A stretch of DNA of 39,150 nucleotides, taken from the NCBI GenBank assembly GCA_032718475.1, contig JAUCBJ010001627.1, positions 1 to 39,150 of the forward strand, read 5' to 3'. The position numbers and the translations under genes are program-made. The stretch's first letter is position 1. Each line of letters begins with the position of its first letter. The notes below the pieces were generated by a model that worked only from the letters and a program-made list of their open reading frames with translations, was not told the origin of the DNA and searched no databases. Shown one piece after another: positions 18,424 to 28,789 of the stretch. The stretch is from Nemertoderma westbladi. Lineage: Eukaryota > Xenacoelomorpha > Nemertodermatida > Nemertodermatidae.

Positions 18424-18672
18424 GATTATTGGACTGGGCACCCCGAATGAATAAATGTTAAAATGTTAATGTTAGATCTTCTGGACATGCAGGTAGTCTA
18501 CATGGCTATGACGAAACCTGATGGAAGAGGATTGATGGATAACACGGGACAATATGGGGCCGTGGCGATGGGTCAGTTGATGGGACTCACGTGCCACAAG
18601 CCGATGGAGTGGAACAAGTTCCAAGAGGAATACGGTGAGGGACTTGCGGATTCACTCAAGTGGGGGGCGTGA
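18424..18672 (+). pseudogene. Exonuclease-like ORF of the outer element, 3' part
   Basis: This continues the ORF cut at 3120. The original frame runs only to TAA 18452-18454. Another frame (ATG at 18463) then carries LDMQVVYMAM, GAVAMGQLMGL and HKPMEWNKFQEEYG, ending DSLKWGA. These line up with residues 250-303 of the inner ORF3 (VDTQTLLAWL ... LAVLNGGIDFKP ... YNKIYG) and with the mid-region of DEDDy exonucleases ('DTQ', 'L..Lv...LG...K'). The final Y-x3-D motif is not found after the stop. A frameshift near 18455 adds to the damage from the insertion. Confidence 0.5.
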
Positions 18673-19314
18673 CGGGGAGAGACAAGTCATATCACCTCTG
18701 AAAGGGGGGGTTAAGACACATCGTGTAGACGAATATATAATATACGTACTATAGTCAAGTACAACATTTTTCCAATTAGCTACTGGGACTGGGGACTAAT
18801 TGACTAGAACAGGAGGACGAGACATTAGACGGATCCCATTTCTCAAGTGTGGCCACACTAATGAGAATGTGGGAGCCCAACAGGAGCGTACGGAGAGTGA
18901 GATCAAAGGGGGTTGAGTATTGGGGAAGTATGGAAGGGGAGGTACGAGAGTTAAAGGGGGGGAAACTAAAGAGTGTGAGGCCTGAGTGTAGGGAGCGAGC
19001 GGAGAGGAGGATGAGTCCTAAGGGACTAGTGAGGGAGGAAGGGACAGCAAAGTCCGATAGGTACAATTGTGTGAGGAGTGACGGCGATCATCTAAAACAG
19101 AGACGCCAGATGCCTTGGTACAGCATAGCTCGCATATGTACCAAGGATGGGTAGTGAAAACAGACCCATGGGGGCTGGCCTGGAAAGCCGACCCCAAGAA
19201 AAAAAAATTCCACCCCACATCCAATAATATTAGATTGGATTCAAGCGGAATTGAAGCGCACTTAAGGTTGATGCTATCTTCTTACTGGGAAGATAGCATG
19301 GGGGGGGGGGGGGT
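18673..19314 (+). other. 3' region of the outer element with hairpin and poly-G tract
   Basis: An open frame at 18849-19154 (101 aa, basic, unrecognised) is present but not convincing. ATGCTATCTTC-TTACTGG-GAAGATAGCAT (19271-19299) is a perfect 11-bp hairpin directly followed by 14 G (19300-19313), in the position expected for a polypurine tract. Confidence 0.45.
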
Positions 19315-19945
19315 TGTAAGCGGATTCAATTCCCTGCACTACCCACCCAAAATGGGACTAGTGGCATTTTACCAATATAGTTGGCGAGGTGACATTACCA
19401 ATAATAATGTCACCTCACAACCAACTAAGGCGATACATGCCGCAAGCCACAGGGAGAGTTGAGAGGTCAAACCATCTCAGAGGGACAAACAGGCTAGCAA
19501 GGCTAGCACATGGGGATAGTGGCAACAGGGAGTGGCGAGGTGACAATTAATCAGGTTAAGCCAATGGTGGGTGGGAGAGCATATTGGGAGTGATTAGAGC
19601 GCATCTATTGGACACTCAGGCCACTCAGTAGTGTAGAGCTGATTTGTATGTGTTAATAATAATATAACCGTTGCAGTTATTGATTCTGATTCAGTTGGTT
19701 TTCCTATACAGTTGTGAGACCGGAACAGTTTTTAACCATCGTCGTCGTCACTACCGTGCTATTATATTCTGACTGTGCTATTATTACGTTCTGTGATTAT
19801 AAAGACTGACAGTAAAAACTCAATTATTTGAACGGCCTTTGGCCTATTACATATCCAGACTACAGCTTTAGCAGCCTACGGACGCTGCGACGCATATAAC
19901 TCACACACCGGTCGGGATTCATTACTGCCAACTCTGTTGGATCAC
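19315..19945 (+). repeat. Possible 3' LTR of the outer element
   Basis: TGTAAGCGG starts just after the 14-G run. Near its start is a long hairpin: GAGGTGACATTA (19386-19397), a 7-nt loop, then TAATGTCACCTC (19405-19416), extended by AGTTGG (19379-19384) with CCAACT (19421-19426). The end is unknown. No second LTR copy is in the window, so this is a guess from position. Confidence 0.3.
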
Positions 19946-19947
19946 GT

Positions 19948-20795
19948 TTCATTAAATGTCATCAAATGGGTTCAAACTTAGTTAGATACCAAAATTTCAT
20001 TTTTATTTTTATTTTTTAAGGGGATTAGTGCCACAGGCACATGGCCAGAACCTACCATTTGGCGCAAGTGATGATTATTCTCAATTTTCGCGATGGCCAA
20101 CTTTGATTTCTCCTACTGCATTAATATTGTGATCATTAGAACCGCAATGACCAATTTAGTGGGTGTAGACACCTTAAAAACAAACGTAGAGCGAATAGTT
20201 CTTGAGATATCGCAGAAAATGTGACACAAGCACAAGTCTACATTACCGCCTTGATGTGATAATGGACAAATACACTAAAAATGATATTTGAATTATCTCA
20301 AGGAATCAAGAATAGACACATCACAGAAATGATCGATATAGTGGGTGCAGACATCTTCAAAATAAGAGTAGAGTCATTAGTTCTTGAGTTATTTTATAAA
20401 ATGTCAAGACTATGTCCACAATTTAATACTTGATATTGAGTTGACCCATTCCACACATTTTGTACAAAAACTATAGTGAATTAATCACTGCTCTTTAATT
20501 TTGAAGGTGTCTGTATACACATACTTAATATTTTCTGCATATCTCAAGAACTTTCACTCTTTTGATGGTGTCTACCCCCACTAAATCGGTCATTACTGTT
20601 CTAATGAGCATAATACAGTATTAATGCCGTAGGAGAACTAAAAGCTGTCCATCACCAAAATTGAGAATAAGGTATTGCCAATGGGTAGGTTCTGGTCATG
20701 TGCCTGTGGCACTTCTTCCCTTCGTCCCAAAATCAAAATTTTGGTATCTAACTAAGTTTGGACCCATTTGATGACGTTTGATGCATGCAGGAAGT
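19948..20795. mobile_element. Foldback/MITE-like element with long terminal inverted repeats
   Basis: The left end (TCATCAAATGGGTTCAAAC, then TTAGTTAGATACCAAAATTT) is repeated in inverted form at the right end (AAATTTTGGTATCTAACTAA, then GTTTGGACCCATTTGATGA). Similarity continues inward for roughly 300 bp per arm (for example GTGCCACAGGCACATG and its inverse near 20699). A segment at 20157-20232 also has a direct copy at 20337-20413, so the inside is rearranged. No transposase is seen. Confidence 0.8.
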
Positions 20796-21980
20796 TCTTT
20801 CTTGAGTCATTGATCTTTCATCAATGTGTTATATTGTTATAAATTTCATTATGGTGCATCGCGATGGCTCAAAATTTCACGCCTTATTTTTTTACCATTT
20901 GGCAACTTTTGTGCACTGGTAGAACAATGAAATCGTAAAAAAAGTAAAAAACGCACCGCCCTAGTGCGCAGGGCCTCTGGGGCCGCATCCGATTTTTACA
21001 ACAATGTAGTTTACATGCTCAGTGAAAAAATATAAAAAAAATATTAGAATGAAATTCGACAATTAATTTTTATTACAACAGTACTGTACATGAAAAGGAT
21101 AATATTTTGTAGCCTCGTAAGCTTACAAGAACAATGGTTAATTACAGTAGAACCACCTCAAAGTGTCTTGGCTTTATTTCACCAGTTACACCAAATTTAT
21201 ACTTCAACAACCTTATTTGTTTATTTATTCAACCAGAAAACATTACGCTACCCGTACAAACTACACAAACAAAGTACAGACCAAACGCTGGCAGACTACT
21301 ATCAAGCCTAAATAAACTACAGTATATGCAGACTCCGAAATGGTTAGTTAGTATGCGTTCTAACTTGGTTGGTACCAACGGAATACTTTCCATGAAATTC
21401 CAAATATGTAACATAATATTAACTTCGTTGTGAAATAGCCAGAGCTATTTCTTTGAAAATTAAGATATGGTGGCTTGTGATTCTACAAATAATGTACAAA
21501 TATTCTGTTGAGTACTTCATAGGTGACTGACATCCTGCTACAGTACCTGCTATAATACTGCACTATAAATTTCAAAGATCTATTGCATGGTAAATTTATT
21601 TAGCAAAAACCTATGAAACCTAAGGTTTTCTTTAAAAAACCTACGAAAAAATCCTAATCCTATTTGAATCGTAAATTATTTCCTTTTCGCTCGAATATAC
21701 CATAAAATCGGGATAAAAACGATCATTTTTTCCCTGGGGGAAAAAGCAACCCATTGGGTTGCATTGATTTACTTTTTTCCCTGCGAAATAAGTACAGTAA
21801 TATATAATAATTTTGGTGGAATTCCTTACATTTTATTACATGTGCTGAAAGAGCATTGACGTAGAAAAGGTTTTAATTTGAGCAATGTGAGCAGGAATTT
21901 TATGCAATTTATGCAATGACAATTATGCAATGTAATGGGGAGCGGGCAAAACTTTGCAGGAGGGCGTATGGTGATGCTGA
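20796..21980. other. No recognisable gene
   Basis: This is AT-rich intergenic DNA. Two small hairpins stand side by side: TTTTTCCC-TG-GGGGAAAAA-like (about 21727-21745) and GCAACCCA-T-TGGGTTGC (21747-21763). Short ORFs at 21090-21433 have no recognisable domain. Confidence 0.5.
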
Positions 21981-21984
21981 GACC

Positions 21985-22455
21985 CCACTGACAGAGAGTT
22001 TCACTTCCCGACTAGTTATCGGGTGAGCCAGAATTTTTAATTTATTAGTTACTAGAGTTTAAAAAACGTATCTCCTGCGATATTGCTATTATTCTATTAA
22101 ATAATAACACCATATTCTAGAACATTTTGTTTATGTATGAATGAATAACTACATAATAGTATGATTAAAGAAGCATTACATTGTTGCCCAGCTACGTATG
22201 GGATAAACAAAATGTTCCAGAATATGATGTATTTATTAAATTGAATAAATAAAATACAATAAAATAAATGAAATATTTTTACTAATTTTTCTGTGATACT
22301 CATGGGCTACCATACTAAAGAATGAAATCAAAAATAAAAATTATGGCTCACCCACCAAGGAGAAGTTGAGTGAAACTATCTTTGTTTCAAATTTCATGCA
22401 ATTTCATTAATATTTGTAGAATACTTTGGGGGGGGGGGGGGGGTGGTGGTAGGCA
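21985..22455. repeat. Palindromic MITE-like repeat
   Basis: GGGTGAGCCAGAATTTTTAATTT near 22020-22045 faces AAAAATTATGGCTCACCCA near 22337-22355. Inside, CCATATTCTAGAACATTTTG (about 22111) faces CAAAATGTTCCAGAATATG (about 22208). The right arm (22315-22455) recurs in inverted orientation at 31018-31160, so this is a dispersed family. A 16-G run (22428-22443) lies near the right edge. Confidence 0.7.
22428..22443 (+). repeat. Poly-G tract (16)
   Basis: Sixteen consecutive G, just inside the edge of the palindromic repeat. Confidence 0.95.
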
Positions 22456-22537
22456 TGTCCAAAAATATCGACACTATATTACAGGTGTATATTGGTGGGT
22501 TGTTTTTGTTGGCCTTGTAGTTTCATTGGTTGGGGAA

Positions 22538-22557
22538 GGGGGGGGGGGGGGGGGGGG
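22538..22557 (+). repeat. Poly-G tract (20)
   Basis: Twenty consecutive G. The glycine-rich frames across it are artefacts. Confidence 0.95.
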
Positions 22558-23052
22558 TGGTTTATTTCAAAGTCATCAGTAGTGTATGTACTCATACATT
22601 CTTGGGAATAAGCTTAGATGGAAATATTAATAGGTTGGACAATAGCAGTATGCTTTATTGTGTTTGTTTTTACATAATGTATAAATATTGTACAATCTAT
22701 CTGCAACATATAAATTAAATAATTTAATATAATATAATCTCATACACACCAGAAAGGGTGGTACATAATATTGTACATAATTGACAAATTACAAAATTGT
22801 AGAATGGTACATATTATTTATAATATTGCTAGAGTCAATATAGTTTCTGGAATTTAATGGTCCCCCGCCCCCCTCCCCCTCCATCCTTCTCTCTATAATC
22901 ATTAGTAAAATTATGTTATATTATTCCTATTCCCATTTATATATTTTATTACTTGTTTTTATAATATATGGACGTAACATATGTCTAGCCCTTTAGTTTA
23001 GAAGCAAATTATTATTGAATAAGTTACATTTTTTATAACGCATCTGGCAGCA
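22558..23052. other. No recognisable gene
   Basis: AT-rich DNA with a C-rich patch at 22862-22883. Nothing else is evident. Confidence 0.5.
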
Positions 23053-23089
23053 ATACTCGAGCCATGACGATGACATGACGCTCGAGTAT
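23053..23089. repeat. Inverted repeat around XhoI-like CTCGAG
   Basis: ATACTCGAGC (23053-23062) and GCTCGAGTAT (23080-23089) form a perfect 10-bp stem, with CATGAC repeated inside the loop. A third CTCGAG-like word (GCTCGAGCT) follows near 23115. Confidence 0.75.
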
Positions 23090-23168
23090 GAAAGCCCCTA
23101 AATTTAGTAGGTCATGCTCGAGCTGAATATTCACTAATCTGTACTACTAATTAAAACTAGATTGTTTC

Positions 23169-23191
23169 GGGGGGGGGGGGGGGGGGGGGGG
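23169..23191 (+). repeat. Poly-G tract (23)
   Basis: Twenty-three consecutive G, the longest homopolymer in the window. Confidence 0.95.
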
Positions 23192-23347
23192 AATTATGGG
23201 ATTGATAGAATATATAAATATACAAAATAATGTAAATAATGTAATAGTTTTAGGTAGAAAGATATTCGTGATAATGAACAACACATCTATTACATCTAAA
23301 CATTGTAATGATCCTAAAAAATGTATCACATCATATAAGATAGTTTA

Positions 23348-23646
23348 GGCCCACCGCACACTAGAGATGCAAGATGCAAGATGCATCGTATTTTATTTTA
23401 TATATTATACTTTGATTATATTAATGTATATTTCAAAGAATTTATCATGCATCTTGCATATCTAGTGTACTTCCTCCCATAGTCTACCATGTATTCTATA
23501 ATTCGAGATGCAAGATGCAAAAAATAGAACATCAAGGATGTCCTTTTTTCCATCTTGCATCTCGCATCTCTAGTTTGCGTGGTCTGATAGGAAATAATGT
23601 ATTCTAAAAAAAAATTGCATCTTGAATCTCTAGTGTGCGCCGGGCC
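23348..23646. mobile_element. Harbinger-type MITE, 299 bp
   Basis: The terminal inverted repeats are GGCCCACCGCACACTAGAGA at the left and TCTCTAGTGTGCGCCGGGCC at the right. The element is flanked by TTA on both sides (23345-23347 and 23647-23649). GG-starting repeats with a 3-bp TTA/TWA duplication are characteristic of PIF/Harbinger elements. Inside, AGATGCAAGATGCA-like words and their inverses recur several times as subterminal repeats. It is non-coding. A Harbinger transposase remnant is present at 27.6 kb. Confidence 0.8.
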
Positions 23647-23856
23647 TTAGATAACACTAGAAGCTGCTCTGATTCCAGTTACGCTGTCAGCATACGACAC
23701 TCATTTTGCATCACTTCTTGCATACATACTGTACTTCTTCTCGTGTTGCTTCTGTATGTATATAATCTTAAAAAGTGTGATATATATATAATAATGTATG
23801 AATTATTGCACAATGCACAAATATAGGCTTAATCCTATTAGTACCAGGCTATAAAA

Positions 23857-24084
23857 CTTTGAAAGTCCTCAGCAAATCTCTGATCGGATGAGCATAAGCT
23901 CAAAGGATGGCAAGCTTGAGCATGTGGACGACTTCTGTTACCTGGGATCATGGAACCGGAAGTCACGTAAGGATCATCAAATAAGTAATGAAATGAAAGG
24001 CATGGGCAGCATTAAATGAGCTTTCCAGGATTTGGAAGTCACACAGAATTCATCGGAAACTTAATGTCCGATTATTTGCCTTTG
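23857..24084 (+). pseudogene. Duplicated LINE fragment (post-RT segment)
   Basis: This closely matches 24978-25199 of the LINE just downstream in the same orientation, including the words coding VSDRMSISSKDG and HVDDFCYLGS. It has small deletions and stops. At about 24085 it joins the start of the next RT (EVKAAAKSIKTNRASGVDG). It is therefore the 3' piece of a second copy of the same LINE, set head to tail. Confidence 0.85.
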
Positions 24085-24086
24085 CA

Positions 24087-25629
24087 GAAGTGAAGGCTGC
24101 TGCAAAGAGCATTAAGACCAATCGTGCCAGTGGAGTAGATGGTGTTCCCCCTGAGGTCTTTAAAATACTAATAAAAGAGGTGTTTAAAGCTCATCTATCC
24201 CATCATAGTAGACATGTACCGTACAACAAGAGTCCCACAAGAAATGAAAACAAATAAGTTGGTGCCAGTTCCCAAGAAGGGCAACCTAACACTCTATGGT
24301 TCTTTTCGGGGAATCTCATTGATCTTGATTGCTGCAAAACTATACAATAGGATTCTATTAAATCGCATCAGGGATCCCATTGAGAGACTGCTCCGTGGAA
24401 ATCAGAATGGGTTCCGTAAAGGTCGTGGGACCATGGAGCCCATTTTGGCACTTAGAAGGATAATTGAAGAGTTATCAAAAAAGAAAGACAGGCATCTGGC
24501 TGTTATCTTTGTTGACTTCTTCAAGGCCTTTGATTCAGTCTCTCGCTCACGTATGTTCAGCATACTTTCATTATATGGGATTCCTGATGAAATTATTGCA
24601 GCAATCAGATCAGTATACGATGGTTCGACAACATTTGTGTCTACTGTTGACGGTGACACAGAACCATTTGAAGTGTTATGGGGCATCCTCCAAGGAGACA
24701 CACTTGCACCATTCTTGTTCATTATTGTGGTTGACTATGTTCTACGCATGTCCTTAGATCATCATAATGATGATGGGGTGATGATAACTCCACCTACTGG
24801 CTCCAGAAGTCGAGGAAATCCTGCCAAGTACCTAACTGATCTAGACTTTGCTGATGACTTAGGAGTACTCTCAGAATCATTAGAGGGAGCCCAACGGCTC
24901 CTCAGCTCATTAGAACATGCTGCTTCTAGTGTTGGTCTTTTTATTAACTCCAGAAAGACCAAAATTCTGACAGTTAACTTTGAAAGTCCCCAGCAAGTCT
25001 CTGATCGGATGAGCATAAGCTCAAAAGATGGTATGCTTGAGCATGTGGATGACTTCTGTTACCTGGGATCATGGATCCGGAAGTCAGGTGAGGACCTTCG
25101 AATACGTAAGGAGGGAAAGGCATGGGCAGCCTTGAATAGGCTTTCCAGGATTTGGAAGTCACCTAGAATTAATCGGAAACTTAAGGTCCGATTATTTAGA
25201 GCAGCAGTAGTTCCAGTACTCCTCTACGGGAGTCCATGCTGGGCTCTAACTGCTGAGGACACCAAATCTCTGGATGCCACATTCACAAGAATGCTACGCC
25301 GGGTTCATTGTGTCAAGTACAATGCACACATCTCCAACCAGACACTATATAACATTGGAGGTGTCTCATTGGTTCCCCCAAGCTTGACACTAGAACAAAA
25401 TCGCCTCCGCTTTGCAGGACATTGCTTTCGCCGTGAGGACCAGCCAGTGCATAATCTTGTACTTTGGCAGCCTCATGGAGTGAATAAGCATGGTGGACAG
25501 CCCATGACTTTCTTGAGACGCATCTTAAAGGACACTGGCCTTAAAGATGCGGATGATCTAGCAAATGTCATGTGTGATAGGGAGTTGTGGCGGTGCAATT
25601 TTGTTGACAAGCCGGCACAGCATTCTTAA
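24087..25629 (+). pseudogene. Non-LTR retrotransposon reverse transcriptase, 5'-truncated
   Basis: The first frame at 24087-24205 codes EVKAAAKSIKTNRASGVDGVPPEVFK, the standard RT entry. A frameshift near 24210 leads to a 471-aa frame (24214-25629). It has the expected order: KLVPVPKKGN, FRGISLI, NQNGFRKGRGT, AVIFVDFFKAFDSV (catalytic Asp), LQGDTLAPFLFIIVVDYVL, LDFADDLGVLS (FADD catalytic pair), FCYLGSWI, then a thumb and the C-terminal 'ML..V....RI.N..LY' region. The enzyme would copy its RNA at a nicked chromosomal site. No endonuclease or 5' part remains. Confidence 0.9.
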
Positions 25630-25634
25630 AAATG

Positions 25635-27560
25635 CAGCTGCAATGCAGCATGCCGATCCTAGTAGTAGTAGTAGTGGTTGTCAAGTTTCCATCAACATTG
25701 AAAGTCATAAATTCGGTCTTGGTAGCATTTATATGCAATCCAACCTCCTTAGCAGCCCTCTCCACTTTATTTAGAAGAAGATGTGCATCTGCTAGCGTAT
25801 TAGAGAGCAGGGCGATGTCATCCGCAAAGTCGGTCTCTGTGACTGTAGTTGCCGGATATCTACTACTTCTGCATTCTTGAAGTGTGAATCCCAGATCTTC
25901 ACCCTTTGTGGCCGTCCTCATTGCATAATCCAGTACAATTACAAATAGTAATGGTGCTAATGTGTCACCTTGCAGTACGCCAGCCAGGATTTAAAAAACT
26001 CAGTTTCACCATCTGGTGAGAGTACCTGCGCTTCTGTGTCACAATATATCAATTCAATGCCAGCAACAATTACTTCTGGTATTCCATAATTCTAATTATT
26101 TCAAGCATTTTTCCCTCTATGGTTAGAGTCGAATGCCTTCTTGAAGTCCACAAAAATCATGACTGTGGGGAGATTCTTTGACTTAATTCCTTCAATCATT
26201 CTCTGTAGTGCAAGTATCTGAGTTATTGTTGATCTATTTGGTCGAAATCCGTTTTGGTTCTTACGTAGTAGTTTCTCCATGAGATGCCTAATCCTATATA
26301 TAATAATTTTATTGTATATTTTGGCAGCTACCACAAGCACAACAGATCCCACGATAGTTTGTTGGCATACTGAGGGTCTCCTTTCTTGGGGAGAGGCTTT
26401 AGTTGACCTACCTTTAGACCAAATTCGTGGTGGCCTTTCCACTTTTAACATCCGGTTGCAAACATTCAATAATGGTCTGTTTAGTACTCCTGTTTTCCAT
26501 ACCTCCGTTGGAATTTCATCTAATCCACTCGCTTTATTATTGGACATGTTTTTAATGCTTCTGTGGAGTTCAGCAGGTGTGAAAGTCCCCTGTTTCTATA
26601 GGTAGTATCTTGTCATATATTTTCCTTGTAGGGCTGACCTCGATGTTTGGTGGCTGCCCAAGCAAGTTGCTGAAGTGATTTTTCCACTTCCCAACACGTT
26701 CTTCGGGACTATCGGCTTTGAGGCGCCCCTTTGCACAACTTTCCCGACCAGATACCCCATTTACAGTTTGCCAGGTAAGTCTTGATTGTTGCTGTATGTG
26801 AGCAGTTGTAATTGCTTCAATTTTATCCTGTATATACTTTTCCTGGCTGATGTTGTAGGCCAATTTAAGATCGTTCTTAGCTTTCTCAACCTTTTCATTT
26901 ATTGGTTGTTCAGTTTTACTTTGTAGGCTATCTTAAGATTTTATCTCTTACAAGTAACCTCAGAGTTTCACCATGGCACATACTGTTTTCGTTTGGGTTT
27001 CTGTGGGATATGCCTCTTAGCTGATTCCTTGGGGGCTTTTATTATATTCTGGTATATTGAATTGGTGGATTGGTCTTCATCCATTGACTGAAGTGCTTCA
27101 AAGCGGTTTTGAACTTCTACTGTATAAGCATCCTTTACAGCATTGTCAGTTCTGAGTTTCTCCCAGTCATATTTGATTTGCTTGCTTGTCCTGGATTTGC
27201 TGGCTCTCAAACTGAGTCTGATCTCTGCAGTCACAATTCTGTGGTCCGAACCAATTAGGTTGAACGAGCTTTATAAGGATGTAATCCAGTTGTGCTTTGG
27301 TTCCATTAGGGCATTGAAAGGTCCCTTACTCTTTTCGAATGTGTTGTTTGTTGGTATCAATTCACATTCTTCCATTAGGTCTAAAAGTAAGTACCCATTT
27401 CTGTTAGAACTGGTGTTATAGGTGTAACCCTTGATGTCTTCTGGGCCAATTTGCGCATTCAGGTCACCAGCAATGACTTTAACATTGTATTTCGGAATGT
27501 CCTTTATAAGTCCAGTCAGATCTTAATAAAACTTGACTGCTTATTCTGGCCTGGGCTGAC
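25635..27560 (-). pseudogene. Second non-LTR retrotransposon, opposite strand, endonuclease and RT, many breaks
   Basis: Reading right to left, VKVIAGDLNAQIGPED (about 27440-27490) and GSDHRIVTAE (about 27230-27255) are exonuclease-endonuclease-phosphatase motifs of a LINE endonuclease. A linker follows (26570-27234 in two frames). RT then has NNKASGLDEIPTEVWK, NQNGFRPNRST, VMIFVDFKKAFDS (26101-26547), QGDTLAPLLFVIVLDYAMR (about 25920-25985) and TDFADDIALLSN (about 25810-25850). Stops and frameshifts interrupt it repeatedly. It ends at a TAG microsatellite (25659-25675) beside the end of the + strand LINE, so the two lie tail to tail and the RT thumb is missing. Confidence 0.85.
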
Positions 27561-27654
27561 AGCTACAGGTAGTACCACATTACTGCCATAGTGGTAGCAG
27601 GATCTGGGGACCTGACCTGACCTGACTTGATTTGATATGTAATGCTAAGTAAGG

Positions 27655-27786
27655 CCTCATAATCCCCATGGGGGTCAATGCTAATATTTCTTGTGGGGGC
27701 AGCAGTTGAAAAAATGTATTTCTATCCATTCGAAAATATCTTCTGAAGTGGTCATTATCACCAGTTTGTATTAGTAGGTTTAGCAT
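27655..27786 (-). pseudogene. PIF/Harbinger transposase N-terminal remnant
   Basis: The short frame codes HFRRYFRMDRNTFFQLL and then PPQEILALT, the N-terminal 'F....RM....F..L' signature and the following 'P.e.rLalTL' strand of DDE_Tnp_4 transposases. The section between them is deleted and the catalytic DDE core is absent. It may be related to the source of the TTA-flanked MITE at 23.3 kb. Confidence 0.6.
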
Positions 27787-27789
27787 TAG

Positions 27790-28200
27790 GTATTAGGTGT
27801 TTTCTCCAAGATTGTTCCTTTGAAGAAACAACTACAACCTTTAAGTCCAACATTGCGGTTCGAATGAGCCTAAGATTAGGATTCTATGGGTACAAGAAGT
27901 TGGTCAACACGAAAATTGAGTTTATAAGTTTGTCGCACAAATTGTCGCTTTGGTGCGAAATGTTTAAGGTGCTTGTGCTACCTCAAGATGTCAATGAATT
28001 TTCAAATTTTCCTTGCTTAGCAAAACAGAACAATATATATCAATAAATAAATAAATATATATATATATATAGATATAACTTATATATAATTTTGAGTTGA
28101 ACGAAATATATTTTTGACAGACCAATATCAAGCAAGTAAAATTGTTTGGAAACAGAGAAACAACATGTTCCTTCCATCTGTTCAACCGAAGTAGTCATCA
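27790..28200. other. No recognisable gene; AT microsatellite
   Basis: AT-rich DNA with AATA and TA repeats at about 28042-28070. Confidence 0.5.
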
Positions 28201-28230
28201 TTTTATTTAAGCCTATCCACTAACCAACAG

Positions 28231-28786
28231 ATGAAGGGCATGTTCCAAAATACTGTACGTAGATACTCCAAAAATTACGATCTTGACATCAACATTAATG
28301 TAGTCACGAAGAACCCCACATCACTAGGACAAATACTAACCAAAAATAAAACTCAATCGCAAACACACACAAATAACACCACTAATGAGCCATGTAACTC
28401 TAGCCGCTGCCTTACATGCAAAACTATCACTGACATACAACAGACACCATGGGGTGAAACGATAAAAGGTAAGTCCCACACTGTATGTTACTTGGACTGG
28501 TGCCACTGCCACCCTACTCTATACTACATAGGCCAAACGAGACAGAAACTTCAGAAACGCTTTAATGGACACCACAACAACATACGACACTACCCCTAAC
28601 GAGCCAATGACTGAAAAACACATGAAGACATACTCCTAGCTAGGCACATATACGGTTGTGGTTTAGAAAATCTACGCACCGCAACCATAAAACAATTCAC
28701 AAACATACCCGAACTACTAGCGACGGAAGCTAACCTAATCTATACATACAACCCCCCACTTAACGTAGCAAGACCAGCAATCTAAA
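28231..28786 (+). pseudogene. Penelope-like element C terminus with GIY-YIG endonuclease
   Basis: The frame codes TSLGQILTKN, a linker zinc pair CNSSRCLTCK, a C-H-C cluster (CYLDWCHCHPT), then LYYIGQTRQKLQKRFNGH, the GIY-YIG motif of endonuclease-positive PLEs with its Arg helix. The same frame continues past a TAA (28597-28599) and a TGA about 15 bases on, through ILLARHIYGCG and LLATEANLIYTYNPPLN, to a final TAA near 28784. Two in-frame stops make it a pseudogene. The RT upstream is missing, so it is a 5'-truncated copy. A hammerhead-like motif lies 0.55 kb downstream in the same sense. Confidence 0.8.
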
Positions 28787-28789
28787 CCC

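Larger units (their letters stand above)
1..19945 (+). mobile_element. Outer BEL/Pao-like LTR retrotransposon, 5'-truncated by the window and internally deleted
   Basis: In + orientation I see Gag capsid remnants (2-600), a zinc knuckle (about 810-960), the C-terminal half of a DUF1758/A17 protease (about 1130-1330), G-rich tandem repeats (1478-2408), an exonuclease-like ORF (2741-3120 continued at 18424-18672), and a hairpin-rich 3' region ending in a 14-G run. RT, RNase H and integrase are absent. The inner element (3121-18418) is inserted in it. The 5' LTR lies before the window. The 3' LTR is only guessed: a TG directly after the G-run at 19315 would be its start, and its end cannot be fixed without the 5' LTR. 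This looks like a non-autonomous, pol-less derivative of a BEL/Pao element. Confidence 0.55.

Noticed and set aside
18849-19462. Two + strand frames (101 and 115 aa) in the outer element's 3' region
   Set aside because: No recognisable domain, biased composition, and the second runs through a poly-G tract and a hairpin; kept only as unassigned.
20955-20990. CAGGGCCTCTGGGGCCGC as a transposon end
   Set aside because: It looks like a hAT-type terminus, but I found no inverted partner or target duplication.
22370-22718. Glycine-rich ORFs
   Set aside because: They are produced by poly-G runs.
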